Shown: positions 35,301 to 45,586, numbered from the stretch's first letter. The stretch: DNA of 64,000 nucleotides from Bacteroides sp. OF04-15BH (GCF_003477995.1 NZ_QUEM01000020.1:1-64000), one strand, 5' to 3'. Notes: a model not told the origin generated them from the sequence alone. Translations and numbers: made by a program.

Positions 35301-36257
35301 ATGAGTTATTTGCTACTGATTGTGGGCATCGTGCTGGTGTTGTGGGGTGCTGACAAATTGACAGACGGAGCTACAGCGCTGGCTCGCCGTTTTCAGGTGT
35401 CCGATCTGGTTATCGGACTTACCGTAGTGGCTTTCGGAACCTCGCTGCCGGAGTTTGTAACCAGCTTTACGGCAGTGTTGCATCATTACGAGGCCATTTC
35501 CATGGGTAATATTGTGGGAAGCAATATTTTCAATACCCTGCTTATCGTGGGTGCGTCGGCACTTACTTACCCGATATGGGTGAGCCGCAGTTCGCTTTCC
35601 AAGGATATTCCCTTTGCCCTGCTGGCTTCCATGGCACTGCTGGTTCTGTGCCAGGATACGGTCTTTGCCGGTGCGGAGAAACAGGTGATTACCATGGGCG
35701 ACGGCTTGATTCTGCTGCTGTTCTTTGCTATCTTCATGTATTATACGTTTTCCATAGCCCGTTCTACAGACACAAACTCCGAGAGCGAAACGGCTTCGGC
35801 TCCAGCCTATGGCATGTGGCGCATTGCAGCCTATATCGTATTGGGATTGGCCGGTCTGATTTTCGGCGGAAACTTCTTTGTGGAGGCTGCGTCCGATCTG
35901 GCCCGCTCCTGGGGTGTCAGCGAACATATTATCGGTTTGACCATTGTGGCCGGCGGAACATCTCTTCCGGAGTTGGCCACCTCTATTGTGGCTGCCCGTA
36001 AGGGAAATTCGGCGATTGCCATCGGAAATGTAATCGGCAGCAATATCTTCAACATCTTCTTTGTGGTGGGTGTCTGTGCTCTGGTTTCTCCGATTTCGGC
36101 TGCCAGCATCACTCCGGTGGATTTGCTGCTGCTTGTCGGAAGCATTCTGCTGCTGTGGGGATTTGCCTTTACCAACCGGAAGATTTCACGTTGGGAAGGT
36201 TTCTCACTGATTCTGGTTTATCTGCTCTATCTGGCAAACAGCATCTTTGCCTTTTAA
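35301..36257 (+). CDS. Calcium/sodium antiporter, CaCA family
   Basis: The 318-residue inner-membrane protein has ten predicted helices in two inverted halves. Each carries the ion-binding alpha repeats: GTSLPEFVTS with GNIVGSNIFNT in the first, GGTSLPELATS with GNVIGSNIFNI in the second. The paired Glu residues in these motifs bind Na and Ca. It resembles E. coli YrbG. It probably forms an operon with the upstream peptidase. Confidence 0.94.
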   Translation: MSYLLLIVGIVLVLWGADKLTDGATALARRFQVSDLVIGLTVVAFGTSLPEFVTSFTAVLHHYEAISMGNIVGSNIFNTLLIVGASALTYPIWVSRSSLSKDIPFALLASMALLVLCQDTVFAGAEKQVITMGDGLILLLFFAIFMYYTFSIARSTDTNSESETASAPAYGMWRIAAYIVLGLAGLIFGGNFFVEAASDLARSWGVSEHIIGLTIVAGGTSLPELATSIVAARKGNSAIAIGNVIGSNIFNIFFVVGVCALVSPISAASITPVDLLLLVGSILLLWGFAFTNRKISRWEGFSLILVYLLYLANSIFAF

Positions 36258-36260
36258 ATA

Positions 36261-36321
36261 AAAAAAGAGACGGAATCTCTGTCCAGATAAAATCTGTGAA
36301 GAGGTTCCGTCTCTTTTTTTT
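36261..36321. terminator. Bidirectional terminator
   Basis: AAAAAAGAGACGGAA and TTCCGTCTCTTTTTT pair, with T's on the plus strand and A's at the 5' side, between convergent genes. Confidence 0.8.
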
Positions 36322-36327
36322 AGGAAA

Positions 36328-36738
36328 CTATTCGGTAAGTTTGAAAATAAGTTTCTTGGGAATCTTGACCAGTTTCTTGCCAACTACCTTTTTAATACTG
36401 ACGCCGTCCACCTGCTCGAAGATGTATTGGTCGTCGGTCTTGGTCAGCTTGACTTCCTGGGTTTCCGATCCCTGATCATTTGAAAGTCGGATCAGGGCAT
36501 TGTTCTCGTTGATGACTTTTGCTGAAGTGATACTCCAGATGCCATACACGTTACCGTTGAGATAACCGTGCATCGGGCCGAACATCTCCATGCCGGGCAC
36601 ATTGATGCTTTCTGCATAAAGGTCGATGACCAGATGCAGGTTTTCTTCCTTGCACGACAGGTCGGCCTTGAAGGTTTGCTGTCCGAATACAAGGAGACTG
36701 CAAACGCACAGAACCAAAAACATTAAATTCCTTTTCAT
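36328..36738 (-). CDS. Small secreted protein of unknown function
   Basis: The 136-residue protein has a signal peptide (MFLVLCVCSLLVFGQQ). The beta-rich body includes LHLVIDLYAESINVPGMEMF, then GYLNGNVYGIWSITSAKVI, and a basic end. I do not recognise a family; the layout resembles other small Bacteroidales periplasmic proteins. It is alone, between a terminator and a -7 box. Confidence 0.75.
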   Translation of the reverse strand: MKRNLMFLVLCVCSLLVFGQQTFKADLSCKEENLHLVIDLYAESINVPGMEMFGPMHGYLNGNVYGIWSITSAKVINENNALIRLSNDQGSETQEVKLTKTDDQYIFEQVDGVSIKKVVGKKLVKIPKKLIFKLTE

Positions 36739-36769
36739 AATACCGCAATGATAATTTAGTTTACAGTTG

Positions 36770-36777
36770 CAAAGATA
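36770..36777 (-). promoter_or_regulatory. -7 box of the small secreted protein gene
   Basis: TATCTTTG on the minus strand, 31 nt before the ATG, matches TAnnTTTG. Confidence 0.5.
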
Positions 36778-36917
36778 ATATATTAATTAGAAATCTGTTC
36801 CAATTTCTTGTCATATTCTTGAAATTTCGAAATCTGTAGCATCTTTGCAAATGAATTGTTTTTTTGATTTTTAAAGGAAACTATAAGGGATTTTAGAAAA
36901 AAAATGAGTAAAAGAAT

Positions 36918-36946
36918 TTTGTTTTCATGCTTTTTATGTATATTTG
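36918..36946 (+). promoter_or_regulatory. Promoter of the glycogen synthase/phosphorylase pair
   Basis: TTTG (36918-36921), 17 nt, TATATTTG (36939-36946). The -7 box is exact and the spacing slightly short. The ATG is 23 nt downstream. Confidence 0.6.
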
Positions 36947-36969
36947 CACCGAATTCTAATTGTTAATTA

Positions 36970-38619
36970 ATGAGTAAAGACACACTGTTTATTTTCGAAT
37001 CGAGTTGGGAAGTGTGCAATAAAGTAGGTGGAATCTACACCGTTCTTTCCACTCGTGCCAAGACCTTACAAGACAATAAGAAGGATCAGCTTGTGTTTAT
37101 CGGCCCGGATGTTTGGAAGGCTACAAAGAATCCTCTGTTCCGCGAAGACAAGAAATTGTTGTCGGGGTGGAAGAGTGAGGCCGAAAAACAAGGCTTGTCT
37201 GTTCGTGTAGGAAGATGGAATATCCCCGGAAAACCTATTGCCGTGTTGGTTGATTTCTCTCCGTATTATGAAATAAAGAATGAAATCTACGCACGTATGT
37301 GGGAGGACTATCAGGTGGATTCCCTTCATGCCTACGGAGATTATGATGAGGCTTCCATGTTTTCTTATGCTGCCGGTCTGGTTGTAGAAAGCATTTATAA
37401 CTACATGCTGCGTGATAAATATGACGTGATTTATCAGGCTCACGAATGGATGACCGGATTAGGTGCTTTGTATATTCGTAAGCATGTGCCCCAGATTGCC
37501 ACAATCTTTACTACTCATGCTACAAGTATCGGCCGTTCGATTGCCGGAAACAACAAGCCGCTTTATGATTATCTCACAGCCTATAATGGAAACCAGATGG
37601 CTGCCGAACTGAATATGCAGTCCAAGCATTCCATTGAGCGCCAGACGGCTCATTTCGTAGACTGCTTCACCACGGTGAGTCAGGTTACGGCCCGTGAGTG
37701 CGAGGTGCTGTTGGAGCGTCCGGCGGATGTCATTCTGATGAACGGCTTCGAAAGCGATTTTGTTCCGAAGGGAGCGCAGTTTACTGCTGCACGCCGCAAG
37801 GCCCGTGCCAAGATCTTCCAGGTTGCCGAGCAGCTTACCGGAAACAAATTCTCAGAGGACACTCTGATTGTAACCACCAGTGGCCGTTATGAGTTCAAGA
37901 ACAAGGGTATTGATGTATTCCTCAGCACACTGAAGCTGCTGAACGAACGGGAAGATCTGTCTCGTCCGATTCTGGCGCTTGTGGAGGTACCTGCATGGTG
38001 TGCCGGTCCGCGTGAGGACCTGTCTGCCCGTTTGCAGGGAGAAGCTGCTGAAGGTGCTCTGGCAAATCCGGTCATTACCCACCATCTGCACAACGAGCCC
38101 GATGATGCGGTGCTGAACACATTGCGATACTATCAGTTGACAAACCGTCCCGACAGTCGGGTGCAGGTCGTTTTCGTTCCTTGCTATCTGGATGGAGCCG
38201 ACGGCATTTTCAACATGAGCTATTACGATCTGCTCATTGGTAACGATCTTTGTGTTTATCCTTCTTACTATGAGCCTTGGGGCTATACTCCGCTGGAAAG
38301 TGTCGCTTTCCATATCCCTTGTGTGACCACCAATCTTTCCGGTTTCGGAATGTGGGTGAACGAGGTGCTGGGCCATGAAGGCTCTCTGGAGGATGGAGTG
38401 GCAGTCATCAAGCGTACGGACTATAATTTCCAGGAAGTGGCCGAAAGCATCTGCCAGCAGATTGTGACCTTTGCCACCTTGCCTGATGCAGAAGTCCGCA
38501 AGATCAGAAAGAAGGCCGAGCGCATTGCATCCAAGGCATTGTGGAAGAATTTCATCGAATATTATTATCAGGCATACGACTTTGCGCTTGCGCATGCTGC
38601 AATGAGAAATAAAAAATAA
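36970..38619 (+). CDS. Glycogen synthase, GT3 family
   Basis: It extends alpha-1,4-glucan from a nucleotide sugar. The 549-residue cytosolic protein resembles eukaryotic GYS-type GT3 synthases rather than bacterial GlgA. The start FIFESSWEVCNKVGGIYTVL holds the donor-binding KVGG loop. The acceptor domain has QAHEWMTGLGALYIRK and FTTHATSIGR. The C-terminal retaining-enzyme motif is YPSYYEPWGYTPLES (E-x7-E). In Bacteroidetes this gene sits beside a glucan phosphorylase, as here (33 bp apart). Confidence 0.9.
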   Translation: MSKDTLFIFESSWEVCNKVGGIYTVLSTRAKTLQDNKKDQLVFIGPDVWKATKNPLFREDKKLLSGWKSEAEKQGLSVRVGRWNIPGKPIAVLVDFSPYYEIKNEIYARMWEDYQVDSLHAYGDYDEASMFSYAAGLVVESIYNYMLRDKYDVIYQAHEWMTGLGALYIRKHVPQIATIFTTHATSIGRSIAGNNKPLYDYLTAYNGNQMAAELNMQSKHSIERQTAHFVDCFTTVSQVTARECEVLLERPADVILMNGFESDFVPKGAQFTAARRKARAKIFQVAEQLTGNKFSEDTLIVTTSGRYEFKNKGIDVFLSTLKLLNEREDLSRPILALVEVPAWCAGPREDLSARLQGEAAEGALANPVITHHLHNEPDDAVLNTLRYYQLTNRPDSRVQVVFVPCYLDGADGIFNMSYYDLLIGNDLCVYPSYYEPWGYTPLESVAFHIPCVTTNLSGFGMWVNEVLGHEGSLEDGVAVIKRTDYNFQEVAESICQQIVTFATLPDAEVRKIRKKAERIASKALWKNFIEYYYQAYDFALAHAAMRNKK

Positions 38620-38652
38620 AAATATTTTAAACTGAATCTAATTTTAGCAATT

Positions 38653-41217
38653 ATGAAAATTAAAGCAAGTAATTCAAATGGAATCAGCTGGAAAGAAGTG
38701 AACGTGAAATCACGTATTCCTAATGAATTGAGCAAATTGGCTGAATTGTCCCGCAACATCTGGTGGGCATGGAACCATGAGGCACGTGAACTTTTCCGTT
38801 CTCTCGACGAAGATTTGTTTGAAGAAGTAGGACAGAACCCGGTATTGCTTCTGGAGCGTCTCAGCTACGAGCGTCTGGAAGAACTGGCTCAGGACGAAAT
38901 GATTCTGGCCCGTATGGATGCCGTGTACAAGATGTTCCGCGCATATATGGATGTAGAACCGAACCATAAGAGAGCTTCTGTAGCTTATTTCTGTATGGAG
39001 TATGGTTTGAATCACGTTTTGAAGATTTATTCCGGTGGTCTGGGAGTATTGGCCGGTGACTATCTGAAAGAGGCTTCAGACAGCAATGTTGACATGTGTG
39101 CCGTAGGTTTCCTGTATCGTTACGGTTACTTCACTCAGACTCTGTCTATGGACGGACAGCAGATTGCCAACTATGAGGCTCAGAACTTCGGAAGCCTTCC
39201 TATCGAGCGTCAGCTGGATGCCGACGGCAATCCGATGGTCGTTGACGTACCTTATTTGAATTACTTTGTACATGCATACGTTTGGCGTGTCAATGTAGGT
39301 CGTATCAAATTGTACCTGCTCGACACCGACAACGAAATGAACTCAGAGTTCGACCGTAGCATCACGCACGCCCTGTATGGTGGCGACTGGGAGAACCGCT
39401 TGAAGCAGGAAATCCTGTTGGGTATCGGTGGTGTGCTCACTCTGAAGAAACTGGGTATCAAGAAGGATATCTATCACTGCAACGAAGGACACGCTGCTCT
39501 GTGCAACGTTCAGCGTCTGTTGGACTACGTTCAGTCTGGTCTTACCTTCAATCAGGCTCTGGAGCTGGTTCGTGCTTCTTCTCTGTATACCGTACACACT
39601 CCGGTTCCTGCCGGTCACGACTATTTCGACGAAGGTCTGTTCGGAAAATATATGGGTGGTTATCCGGCAATGCTGGGTATCACTTGGGATGAGTTCATCG
39701 GCATGGGCCGTCAGAATCCGGAAGATCATTCTGAGCGCTTCTGTATGTCAACCTTCGCTTGTAACACCTGTCAGGAGGTTAACGGTGTGAGCTGGTTGCA
39801 CGGAAAGGTATCTCGCGAGATGTTCTCTAACATCTGGAAGGGTTACTTCCCGGAAGAGAGCCATGTGGGTTATGTAACCAACGGTGTGCACTTCCCGACT
39901 TGGGCTGCTACTGAGTGGAAAGAATTCTACATCAAGCACTTTGACAAGAGCTTCATGAGCGACCAGAGCAATCAGAGCATCTGGGAAGCTATCTATAATG
40001 TACCTGATGAGTTGGTATGGAACACTCGTCTGAAATTGAAGAACAAGCTGATCGATTACATCCGTGAGCAGTTCCGTGGCAGCTGGTTGAAAAACCAGGG
40101 TGATCCTTCACGTGTGGTTTCTCTGATGGACAAGATCAACCCGAACGCTCTGTTGATCGGTTTCGGTCGTCGTTTCGCTACTTACAAGCGTGCTCACCTG
40201 TTGTTCACCGACCTGGATCGTTTGTCTAAGATCGTAAACAACCCGAACTATCCGGTACAGTTCCTTTACACCGGTAAGGCACATCCTGCTGACGGTGCCG
40301 GCCAGGGCCTGATCAAGAAGATTTATGAGATTTCTCAGCGTCCTGAGTTCTTGGGTAAGATCATCTTCCTGGAGAACTACGACATGCAGCTGGCTCGTCG
40401 TCTGGTGAGCGGTGTAGATATCTGGATGAACACTCCGACCCGTCCGTTGGAAGCATCTGGTACATCTGGTGAGAAGGCTTTGATGAACGGTGTGCTCAAC
40501 CTGTCAGTACTTGACGGATGGTGGCTGGAAGGCTATCGCGAAGGCGCCGGATGGGCTTTGACCGAGAAGCGTACTTACGAGAACCAGGCTCATCAGGATC
40601 AGCTCGACGCTGCTACCATCTACAGCTTGCTGGAGAACGAAATCCTGCCGTTGTACTATGCACGCAACAAGAAGGGCTATTCAGAGGGTTGGGTAAGAAC
40701 CATCAAGAACTCTATCGCTCAGATTGCTCCTCACTATACTATGAAGCGTCAGTTGGATGATTACTATACCAAGTTCTACGATCCACAGGCTGCCCGCTTC
40801 AAGGCTCTGGCTGCCAACGACAATGCCAAGGCTAAGGAAATCGCTGCCTGGAAAGAGCAGGTTGCTGCTTGCTGGGACAACATCAATGTAGTTTCTTTCG
40901 AGAAGAGCGAGCAGTTGAGCTCAGGTGCTCTTGAAACCGGTAAGGACTATGAGGTGAAGATCACGATCGACGAGCAGGGACTGGACGATGCTATCGGTAT
41001 CGAAATTGTGACCCTGATGACCGACAAGGATTGCAAGGATCACATCTATTCAGTAACTCCACTCGAAGTAGTGAAGAAGGAAGGCAACCTGTATACTTTC
41101 GCCGGAACTTATACTTTGAACAATTCCGGAAGCTTCAAGGCTGCTTGCCGTATGTATCCTAAGAACGAGGCTCTGCCACACAGAGAAGACTTCTGCTATG
41201 TGAAATGGTTCGCTTAA
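38653..41217 (+). CDS. glgP: Alpha-glucan (glycogen/maltodextrin) phosphorylase, GT35
   Basis: It releases glucose 1-phosphate from alpha-1,4-glucans. The 854-residue protein has an N-terminal DUF3417 segment ([19 protein letters not shown], about 33-52). Phosphorylase core motifs include [26 protein letters not shown] and HCNEGHAAL. The PLP lysine is K608 in [17 protein letters not shown]. It is the shorter archaeal-like type. A C-terminal beta extension of about 100 residues follows a charged helix. It pairs with the upstream GT3 synthase for glycogen turnover. Codon choice suggests high expression. Confidence 0.93.
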   Translation: MKIKASNSNGISWKEVNVKSRIPNELSKLAELSRNIWWAWNHEARELFRSLDEDLFEEVGQNPVLLLERLSYERLEELAQDEMILARMDAVYKMFRAYMDVEPNHKRASVAYFCMEYGLNHVLKIYSGGLGVLAGDYLKEASDSNVDMCAVGFLYRYGYFTQTLSMDGQQIANYEAQNFGSLPIERQLDADGNPMVVDVPYLNYFVHAYVWRVNVGRIKLYLLDTDNEMNSEFDRSITHALYGGDWENRLKQEILLGIGGVLTLKKLGIKKDIYHCNEGHAALCNVQRLLDYVQSGLTFNQALELVRASSLYTVHTPVPAGHDYFDEGLFGKYMGGYPAMLGITWDEFIGMGRQNPEDHSERFCMSTFACNTCQEVNGVSWLHGKVSREMFSNIWKGYFPEESHVGYVTNGVHFPTWAATEWKEFYIKHFDKSFMSDQSNQSIWEAIYNVPDELVWNTRLKLKNKLIDYIREQFRGSWLKNQGDPSRVVSLMDKINPNALLIGFGRRFATYKRAHLLFTDLDRLSKIVNNPNYPVQFLYTGKAHPADGAGQGLIKKIYEISQRPEFLGKIIFLENYDMQLARRLVSGVDIWMNTPTRPLEASGTSGEKALMNGVLNLSVLDGWWLEGYREGAGWALTEKRTYENQAHQDQLDAATIYSLLENEILPLYYARNKKGYSEGWVRTIKNSIAQIAPHYTMKRQLDDYYTKFYDPQAARFKALAANDNAKAKEIAAWKEQVAACWDNINVVSFEKSEQLSSGALETGKDYEVKITIDEQGLDDAIGIEIVTLMTDKDCKDHIYSVTPLEVVKKEGNLYTFAGTYTLNNSGSFKAACRMYPKNEALPHREDFCYVKWFA

Positions 41218-41235
41218 TCTACAATTCACGATATG

Positions 41236-41268
41236 AAAAAAACCGGTCCGTAAGGATCGGTTTTTTTT
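41236..41268 (+). terminator. Terminator after glgP
   Basis: AACCGGTCC-GTAA-GGATCGGTT (one G-U pair) is followed by TTTTTTG, 19 bp after the stop. Confidence 0.85.
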
Positions 41269-41269
41269 G

Positions 41270-41720
41270 TATGGACAATTTGACACTTTGCTTTTTGATA
41301 TTCCCCAGATTCCTGTTTTTGCGGGTATATGCATCGGCTGACCGGATTTCAGGATTCTGAGGGGCTTGAAACGCCCTTATCCTGCTGATTGTGTGTCGTT
41401 TGTTTAAGATTCAGCGGTTTTGTTTTCGGACTTTTCTGTGCGTTTCCGGAAGAGAAATACCAGTTTTTGAGGCCTCTTGGAACGATGATGCGCACGATTT
41501 TCGGAAAGCATCCTGATGAAAATCCGGTTTCATGACGATGAAAAATATTTTTTCTGAAGTTCTGCTTCTCTGTTCGAAGCCCTGAAAACGGTAAAAGCGA
41601 CAAAATGATGCTGCATCGTTTTCCAGATTTAGGCGTGCTGGCATTCAGGATATGCTCCAGAAATCTTTATTCAGAAAAACAGACGGTTTGCGAAACAGTG
41701 ATTTCGGGAATCATCTGAAA
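41270..41720. other. Intergenic region of about 450 bp with no supported gene
   Basis: Overlapping minus-strand frames (41349-41603, 41411-41644) are low-complexity and match nothing I recognise. No tRNA, riboswitch, RNase P or tmRNA signature was seen. Confidence 0.5.
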
Positions 41721-41721
41721 G

Positions 41722-41763
41722 CAAAAACTCCCGGAACCCAACATTTTGAGTTCCGGGAGTTTT
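41722..41763. terminator. Terminator upstream of the convergent DMT gene end
   Basis: AAAACTCCCGGAAC and GTTCCGGGAGTTTT form a 14-bp perfect stem. It probably terminates the minus-strand transporter transcript. Confidence 0.75.
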
Positions 41764-41818
41764 GGATATTTCAGTCCTGCAAGCAGTAGTATCCGTGTTT
41801 GCAGGGCGCACTGTTGTT

Positions 41819-42736
41819 TCACGAATGGCGCGGACGGATCAACTTCACGACAGACGACAGCGTGTTCTGTATCGGTTTGCCGAGGATGATCAGTGTCACG
41901 GCTACCAGAATCATGGCAATGCCCAGTCCCTGCTGCCAGGTGAAGGCCTCGCCGAAGACAAAGGCACCGATACATACGGCCGTAACCGGTTCCAGAGCTC
42001 CCAATACCGAAGTCATGGTGCCACCGATATGATGCACGGCCAGCAGCAGGGTGATGTTTGATATCACGGTAGGCAGCACGGCCAGCAATACCAGATTCAC
42101 ACCGGACATGACGTCGGGAATAGGCTGCAGCGTTTGCGTTACAGACACCTTTCCGGCAAAAAGCAGGGTGGTGAAGACAAACACATAGAAAGCCAGCTTG
42201 CGGTTGGGCATGGTGCGCAGGTGCGACTTGTTCACCGTTGTGATATAGGCGGCATAGCCCAATGCGGACAATAACACGATGCCGACACCGAAGAAACTGA
42301 ACTTATGGTCTTCGCCGCCGATGGACAGGCGTGCCACTCCGTAAACCGCCAAGATGATGGCCAGCCAGGTGACCCAGGAAGCCTTTTCGCGGAACAGAAT
42401 GAGCATCAGCAGGGTGACAAACACCGGATAGGTGAAATGCAGTGTTGTGGCCACTCCGGCACCCATATAGTCGTATCCCCAGAAAAGGAACTGTGCAGAG
42501 ACCATGTAGTAGGTCGAAAGCAGCACCAATAGCGGCAGGTCGTTCATCTTGATGGCAAACGGTTCCTTGTGTACCTTCATCATGATGCCCAGGGCAATGG
42601 TGGCAAAGAGAAACCGGTAGAACAGAATCGAGTCGAGCGACATGCCTTCCTTCATCAGGGGCAGGGTAAAGAGAGGAATCAGACCGAAGGTCACCGAAGT
42701 CACAATTCCATAAATCAAACCTTTTATACTGTTCAT
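41819..42736 (-). CDS. DMT/EamA-family transporter
   Basis: The 305-residue inner-membrane protein has ten hydrophobic helices in two EamA repeats. The first contains GIVTSVTFGLIPLFTLPLMK and the second ends in the typical GALEPVTAVCIGAFVFGEAF at about 240-259. Family members export metabolites or amino acids; the substrate is unknown. It lies 52 bp after a thioredoxin-like lipoprotein gene. Confidence 0.9.
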   Translation of the reverse strand: MNSIKGLIYGIVTSVTFGLIPLFTLPLMKEGMSLDSILFYRFLFATIALGIMMKVHKEPFAIKMNDLPLLVLLSTYYMVSAQFLFWGYDYMGAGVATTLHFTYPVFVTLLMLILFREKASWVTWLAIILAVYGVARLSIGGEDHKFSFFGVGIVLLSALGYAAYITTVNKSHLRTMPNRKLAFYVFVFTTLLFAGKVSVTQTLQPIPDVMSGVNLVLLAVLPTVISNITLLLAVHHIGGTMTSVLGALEPVTAVCIGAFVFGEAFTWQQGLGIAMILVAVTLIILGKPIQNTLSSVVKLIRPRHS

Positions 42737-42788
42737 GACAAAATGCTGTTTTTATGAATTAGTGATACAAAGGGGGAGTGTCTGGCGA

Positions 42789-43886
42789 TTACTGAGCCTT
42801 TTCCTTGGACAGGGTAGCACCGATGAACTCCTCCAGCTGGGCTGCACGAAGTCCCTTGGCCAGAATGGTACCTTCTTGTGACAGGACAACGGTGTAAGGG
42901 ATTCCCTCTACATTATACAGGCGCGCTCCGTTGTTCTGCTGCCACTCTTTCAGTTCCGAACCCTGTGGCCAGCTCAGCCCCTTGTCGGCAATGGCTTTCT
43001 TCCAGGCTTTCTCGTCGGTGTCGAGCGATACGCCGACAAACTCCACTCCCTGAGTGTGGAATTTCTCATAGATACGCACCATTTCCGGTGCTTCGGCCAT
43101 ACAGGGACCGCACCAGCTGGCCCAGAAGTCGAGCACGGTGATTTTGTTCTTGCTCACGAAATCACTGATCTTGATGGCTTTTCCCTCGGGAGTATTCATT
43201 TCGAAGTCCGTGTACGGTTGGCCTACGGCATTCTTTTTCAGCTGTTCAATGGCAGCAGATATGTTTTTTACGGCAGCGTTGTTGCGGGTCTTTTCCGGCA
43301 GTGAGGCAATCAGCTGCTCCATCTCTTCGGGAGAGAAAACAGTGGCATTGGTAATGGTCAGGAACAGACCCACCGGATTGTCGGCATTCTCGGTGATCTG
43401 TGTCTTGAGATAGTTTCTGATTTCCTGGTTCAGCGCTTCGCCTTTCTGTGCGGTTGCCGCAGAAGACGGGTCGCCTGTTTCATAAAGTGCGGCAATGCGG
43501 TCGCTGAATCCGTACAGCGAGTCGCTGATCTGCTGATAGAGGTCGTTCAGTGGAGTTCCGCCCACCACGCTTTTTTCCGGACCAGCGTTCAGGGTGATTT
43601 TTCCCGGTTCGCTAAAGAAGAAACCCTGATAAGAGCCGTTTTCGTTGTCAATCCAGTAGTTGAGAATTTCGCAGGAGTCAGCCTTTCCGGTCAGGGTAAA
43701 GGTTCCGTTGTTGACCACGAGCGTGTCGCGCATTTCCCATTGTGCATTGTTAAGACGGGCCACGAACACCGTGTCGCCGTCCTGAATGCCTTCTGCTTTT
43801 CCGGTAAAGGTAAACTCATTGTTCTGGCACGAGCATACTGGAATCAGCAAGGATGCCAGCAGGCCTTTTAAAATTGATTTAGTCAT
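42789..43886 (-). CDS. Thioredoxin-like (TlpA) lipoprotein with DUF4369 domain
   Basis: The 365-residue exported protein has a lipoprotein signal (SLLIPVCSCQ; acyl Cys 18 or 20). A DUF4369 beta domain covers about 25-125. A helical middle follows, then a C-terminal TlpA thioredoxin fold with active site W258-C-G-P-C262 (LDFWASWCGPCMAEAPE) and a cis-Pro in GIPYTVVL. It likely acts as a periplasmic thiol-disulfide oxidoreductase. It follows prs across a terminator, so it probably has its own promoter. Confidence 0.9.
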   Translation of the reverse strand: MTKSILKGLLASLLIPVCSCQNNEFTFTGKAEGIQDGDTVFVARLNNAQWEMRDTLVVNNGTFTLTGKADSCEILNYWIDNENGSYQGFFFSEPGKITLNAGPEKSVVGGTPLNDLYQQISDSLYGFSDRIAALYETGDPSSAATAQKGEALNQEIRNYLKTQITENADNPVGLFLTITNATVFSPEEMEQLIASLPEKTRNNAAVKNISAAIEQLKKNAVGQPYTDFEMNTPEGKAIKISDFVSKNKITVLDFWASWCGPCMAEAPEMVRIYEKFHTQGVEFVGVSLDTDEKAWKKAIADKGLSWPQGSELKEWQQNNGARLYNVEGIPYTVVLSQEGTILAKGLRAAQLEEFIGATLSKEKAQ

Positions 43887-43902
43887 AATTGGTAATGAAA
43901 TT

Positions 43903-43941
43903 AAAAAAACTGCCTCTAAGATAAATCCTAAAAGCAGTTTT
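43903..43941 (-). terminator. Terminator of prs
   Basis: On the minus strand AAAACTGCTTTTAGGA-TTTA-TCTTAGAGGCAGTTTTTTT forms a long stem with several G-U pairs and a U-run. Confidence 0.7.
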
Positions 43942-43965
43942 CGGTTTGTTTGTAATTAATGTCTA

Positions 43966-44904
43966 TTACACTAAGTATTGTGAACTGATAGACTCATTGG
44001 TTTCTACGCGACGGATGGTTTCCGCAATCAGGTCAGCAATAGACAGCTGCTTTACCTTGTCGCAACGCTTTGAGTAAGGAATACTGTCTGTGAATACCAT
44101 CTCGATCAGAGAGCTGTCCTGAACACGCTCTGAAGCAGGTCCTGACATCACACCGTGAGAAGCGATAGCTCTTACTGACTTGGCTCCGTTTTCCTTCATC
44201 AGGTCGGCAGCCTTGGTGATTGTACCGGCTGTATCTACCATGTCGTCAACGAGGATAACGTTGGCATCCTTTACATTACCGATAATCTGCATGCTGGCAA
44301 CTACGTTTGCCTTTTCGCGCTTCTTGTCACACAGAACCATCGGGCAGTTCAGGTATTTGGCATAAGTGCTGGCGCGCTTAGAACCACCAACGTCCGGAGT
44401 GGCGATAACCAGATTCTCCAGGTTCAGTGACTGAATGTAAGGCAACATCACGCTTGAAGCATAAAGGTGGTCAACCGGAACATTGAAGAATCCCTGCTCC
44501 TGATCGGCATGCAGGTCCATAGTAATCAAGCGGTCGATACCGGCTACACTCAACATGTCAGCTACCAGCTTGGCTGCGATGGAAACACGTGGCTTGTCCT
44601 TGCGGTCCTGACGGGCCCAGCCGAAGTAAGGGATAACGGCAATGATGCTTTTGGCAGACGCACGCTTGGCAGCGTCGATCATCAGCAACAACTCCATCAG
44701 GTTATCTGAGTTCGGGAAGGTTGACTGGATCAGGAATACATCGCGTCCGCGGATAGATTCCTCATAAGAAACGGCAAATTCACCGTCAGCAAAGTGAGTA
44801 ATTTGCAGTTTACCCAGTTCACAGCCCAAACTTGCACAGATTTTCTCAGCCAAATATTTTGAATTGGTTCCTGAGAATACTTTAAATGGTCTTTTCTCGC
44901 TCAT
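43966..44904 (-). CDS. prs: Ribose-phosphate pyrophosphokinase (PRPP synthetase)
   Basis: It makes PRPP from ribose 5-phosphate and ATP for nucleotide, His and Trp synthesis. The 312-residue enzyme has the class I motifs FSGTNSKYLAEKI, the flexible ATP region YFGWARQDRKDKPR, the metal site TMDLHADQEQGFFNVPVDHL and the PRPP loop VILVDDMVDTAGTITKA at about 217-233. Full length, with no oddities. Confidence 0.97.
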   Translation of the reverse strand: MSEKRPFKVFSGTNSKYLAEKICASLGCELGKLQITHFADGEFAVSYEESIRGRDVFLIQSTFPNSDNLMELLLMIDAAKRASAKSIIAVIPYFGWARQDRKDKPRVSIAAKLVADMLSVAGIDRLITMDLHADQEQGFFNVPVDHLYASSVMLPYIQSLNLENLVIATPDVGGSKRASTYAKYLNCPMVLCDKKREKANVVASMQIIGNVKDANVILVDDMVDTAGTITKAADLMKENGAKSVRAIASHGVMSGPASERVQDSSLIEMVFTDSIPYSKRCDKVKQLSIADLIAETIRRVETNESISSQYLV

Positions 44905-44943
44905 CGTTTTAAAAAATATTTGTGGGTTACAATATTCGTTTTT

Positions 44944-45552
44944 TCAGCCTACGGCCTTTCTCAGCATCTTGAAGTGGTCCAGCAGGCTTTTGAAATCTTT
45001 GTTCGAATGAATGTCGAACCGGTTCCACAGATCGCCTTTGATAACCACGCCGCCGAAGCCGCAGTCCTTGATTATCGGTATGTTTTGCAGCGAAACGCCC
45101 CCGAGCGCCATCACGCGGTGGTCGATCACTCCGGATTTATGGGCGGATTCCAACAGGGTGCGGTCAAAAGCAGACGGATATCCGGACTTGGAAATGCTGT
45201 CGAAAATAGGGCTCAGGAATACATAGTCGAACTTTTTCTTTTCGGCAGTCACCTCTTCCAGACTGTGGAGCGATTTGCTTACATGCCCCTTATAGCCTGC
45301 GGGAGGTTCCGGATTGCGGCTGTTCAGATGGATCCCCATCAGGTTGAATTCCTTCTTCAGATAAAAATGATCATGAACGACGATTTGCTTGTGATATTCG
45401 TCGGGCAACAGTGTCAAAAGTCTTTCCGAATAGACCGGATCGGAGCCCGGCTTTCTCAAATGAAGAACATCCAGACCCTCCTCAAAAAGCAGACTGATGA
45501 TCTGGTCTTCTTCAACAAAGAACTCCTCGTTGGTCAATAAAATCAATTTCAT
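44944..45552 (-). CDS. ThiE/TenI-like protein, probably not a true thiamine phosphate synthase
   Basis: The 202-residue TIM-barrel protein is of the thiamine-phosphate-synthase/TenI superfamily (HLRKPGS, then GIHLNSRNPEPPA, then YVFLSPIFDSISKSGYPS and VMALGGVSLQNI). The pyrophosphate/Mg motif of true ThiE (HLG.KD then GGTANTIED, both intact in the gene at 59481) is replaced by HLNSRN and SKSLHSLEE. It is far from the thi operon and has a different upstream region. It may be a TenI-like enzyme or have a new role. prs starts 39 bp downstream. Confidence 0.75.
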   Translation of the reverse strand: MKLILLTNEEFFVEEDQIISLLFEEGLDVLHLRKPGSDPVYSERLLTLLPDEYHKQIVVHDHFYLKKEFNLMGIHLNSRNPEPPAGYKGHVSKSLHSLEEVTAEKKKFDYVFLSPIFDSISKSGYPSAFDRTLLESAHKSGVIDHRVMALGGVSLQNIPIIKDCGFGGVVIKGDLWNRFDIHSNKDFKSLLDHFKMLRKAVG

Positions 45553-45578
45553 AAGAACTTTAACACTTATTTTTGTTG

Positions 45579-45586
45579 CAAAGGTA
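45579..45586 (-). promoter_or_regulatory. -7 box upstream of the ThiE/TenI-like gene
   Basis: TACCTTTG on the minus strand, 27 nt before the ATG. Confidence 0.5.

Noticed and set aside
41349..41644. Overlapping minus-strand frames in the gap after glgP
   Set aside because: Low-complexity, no initiation signal or family features; treated as non-coding.
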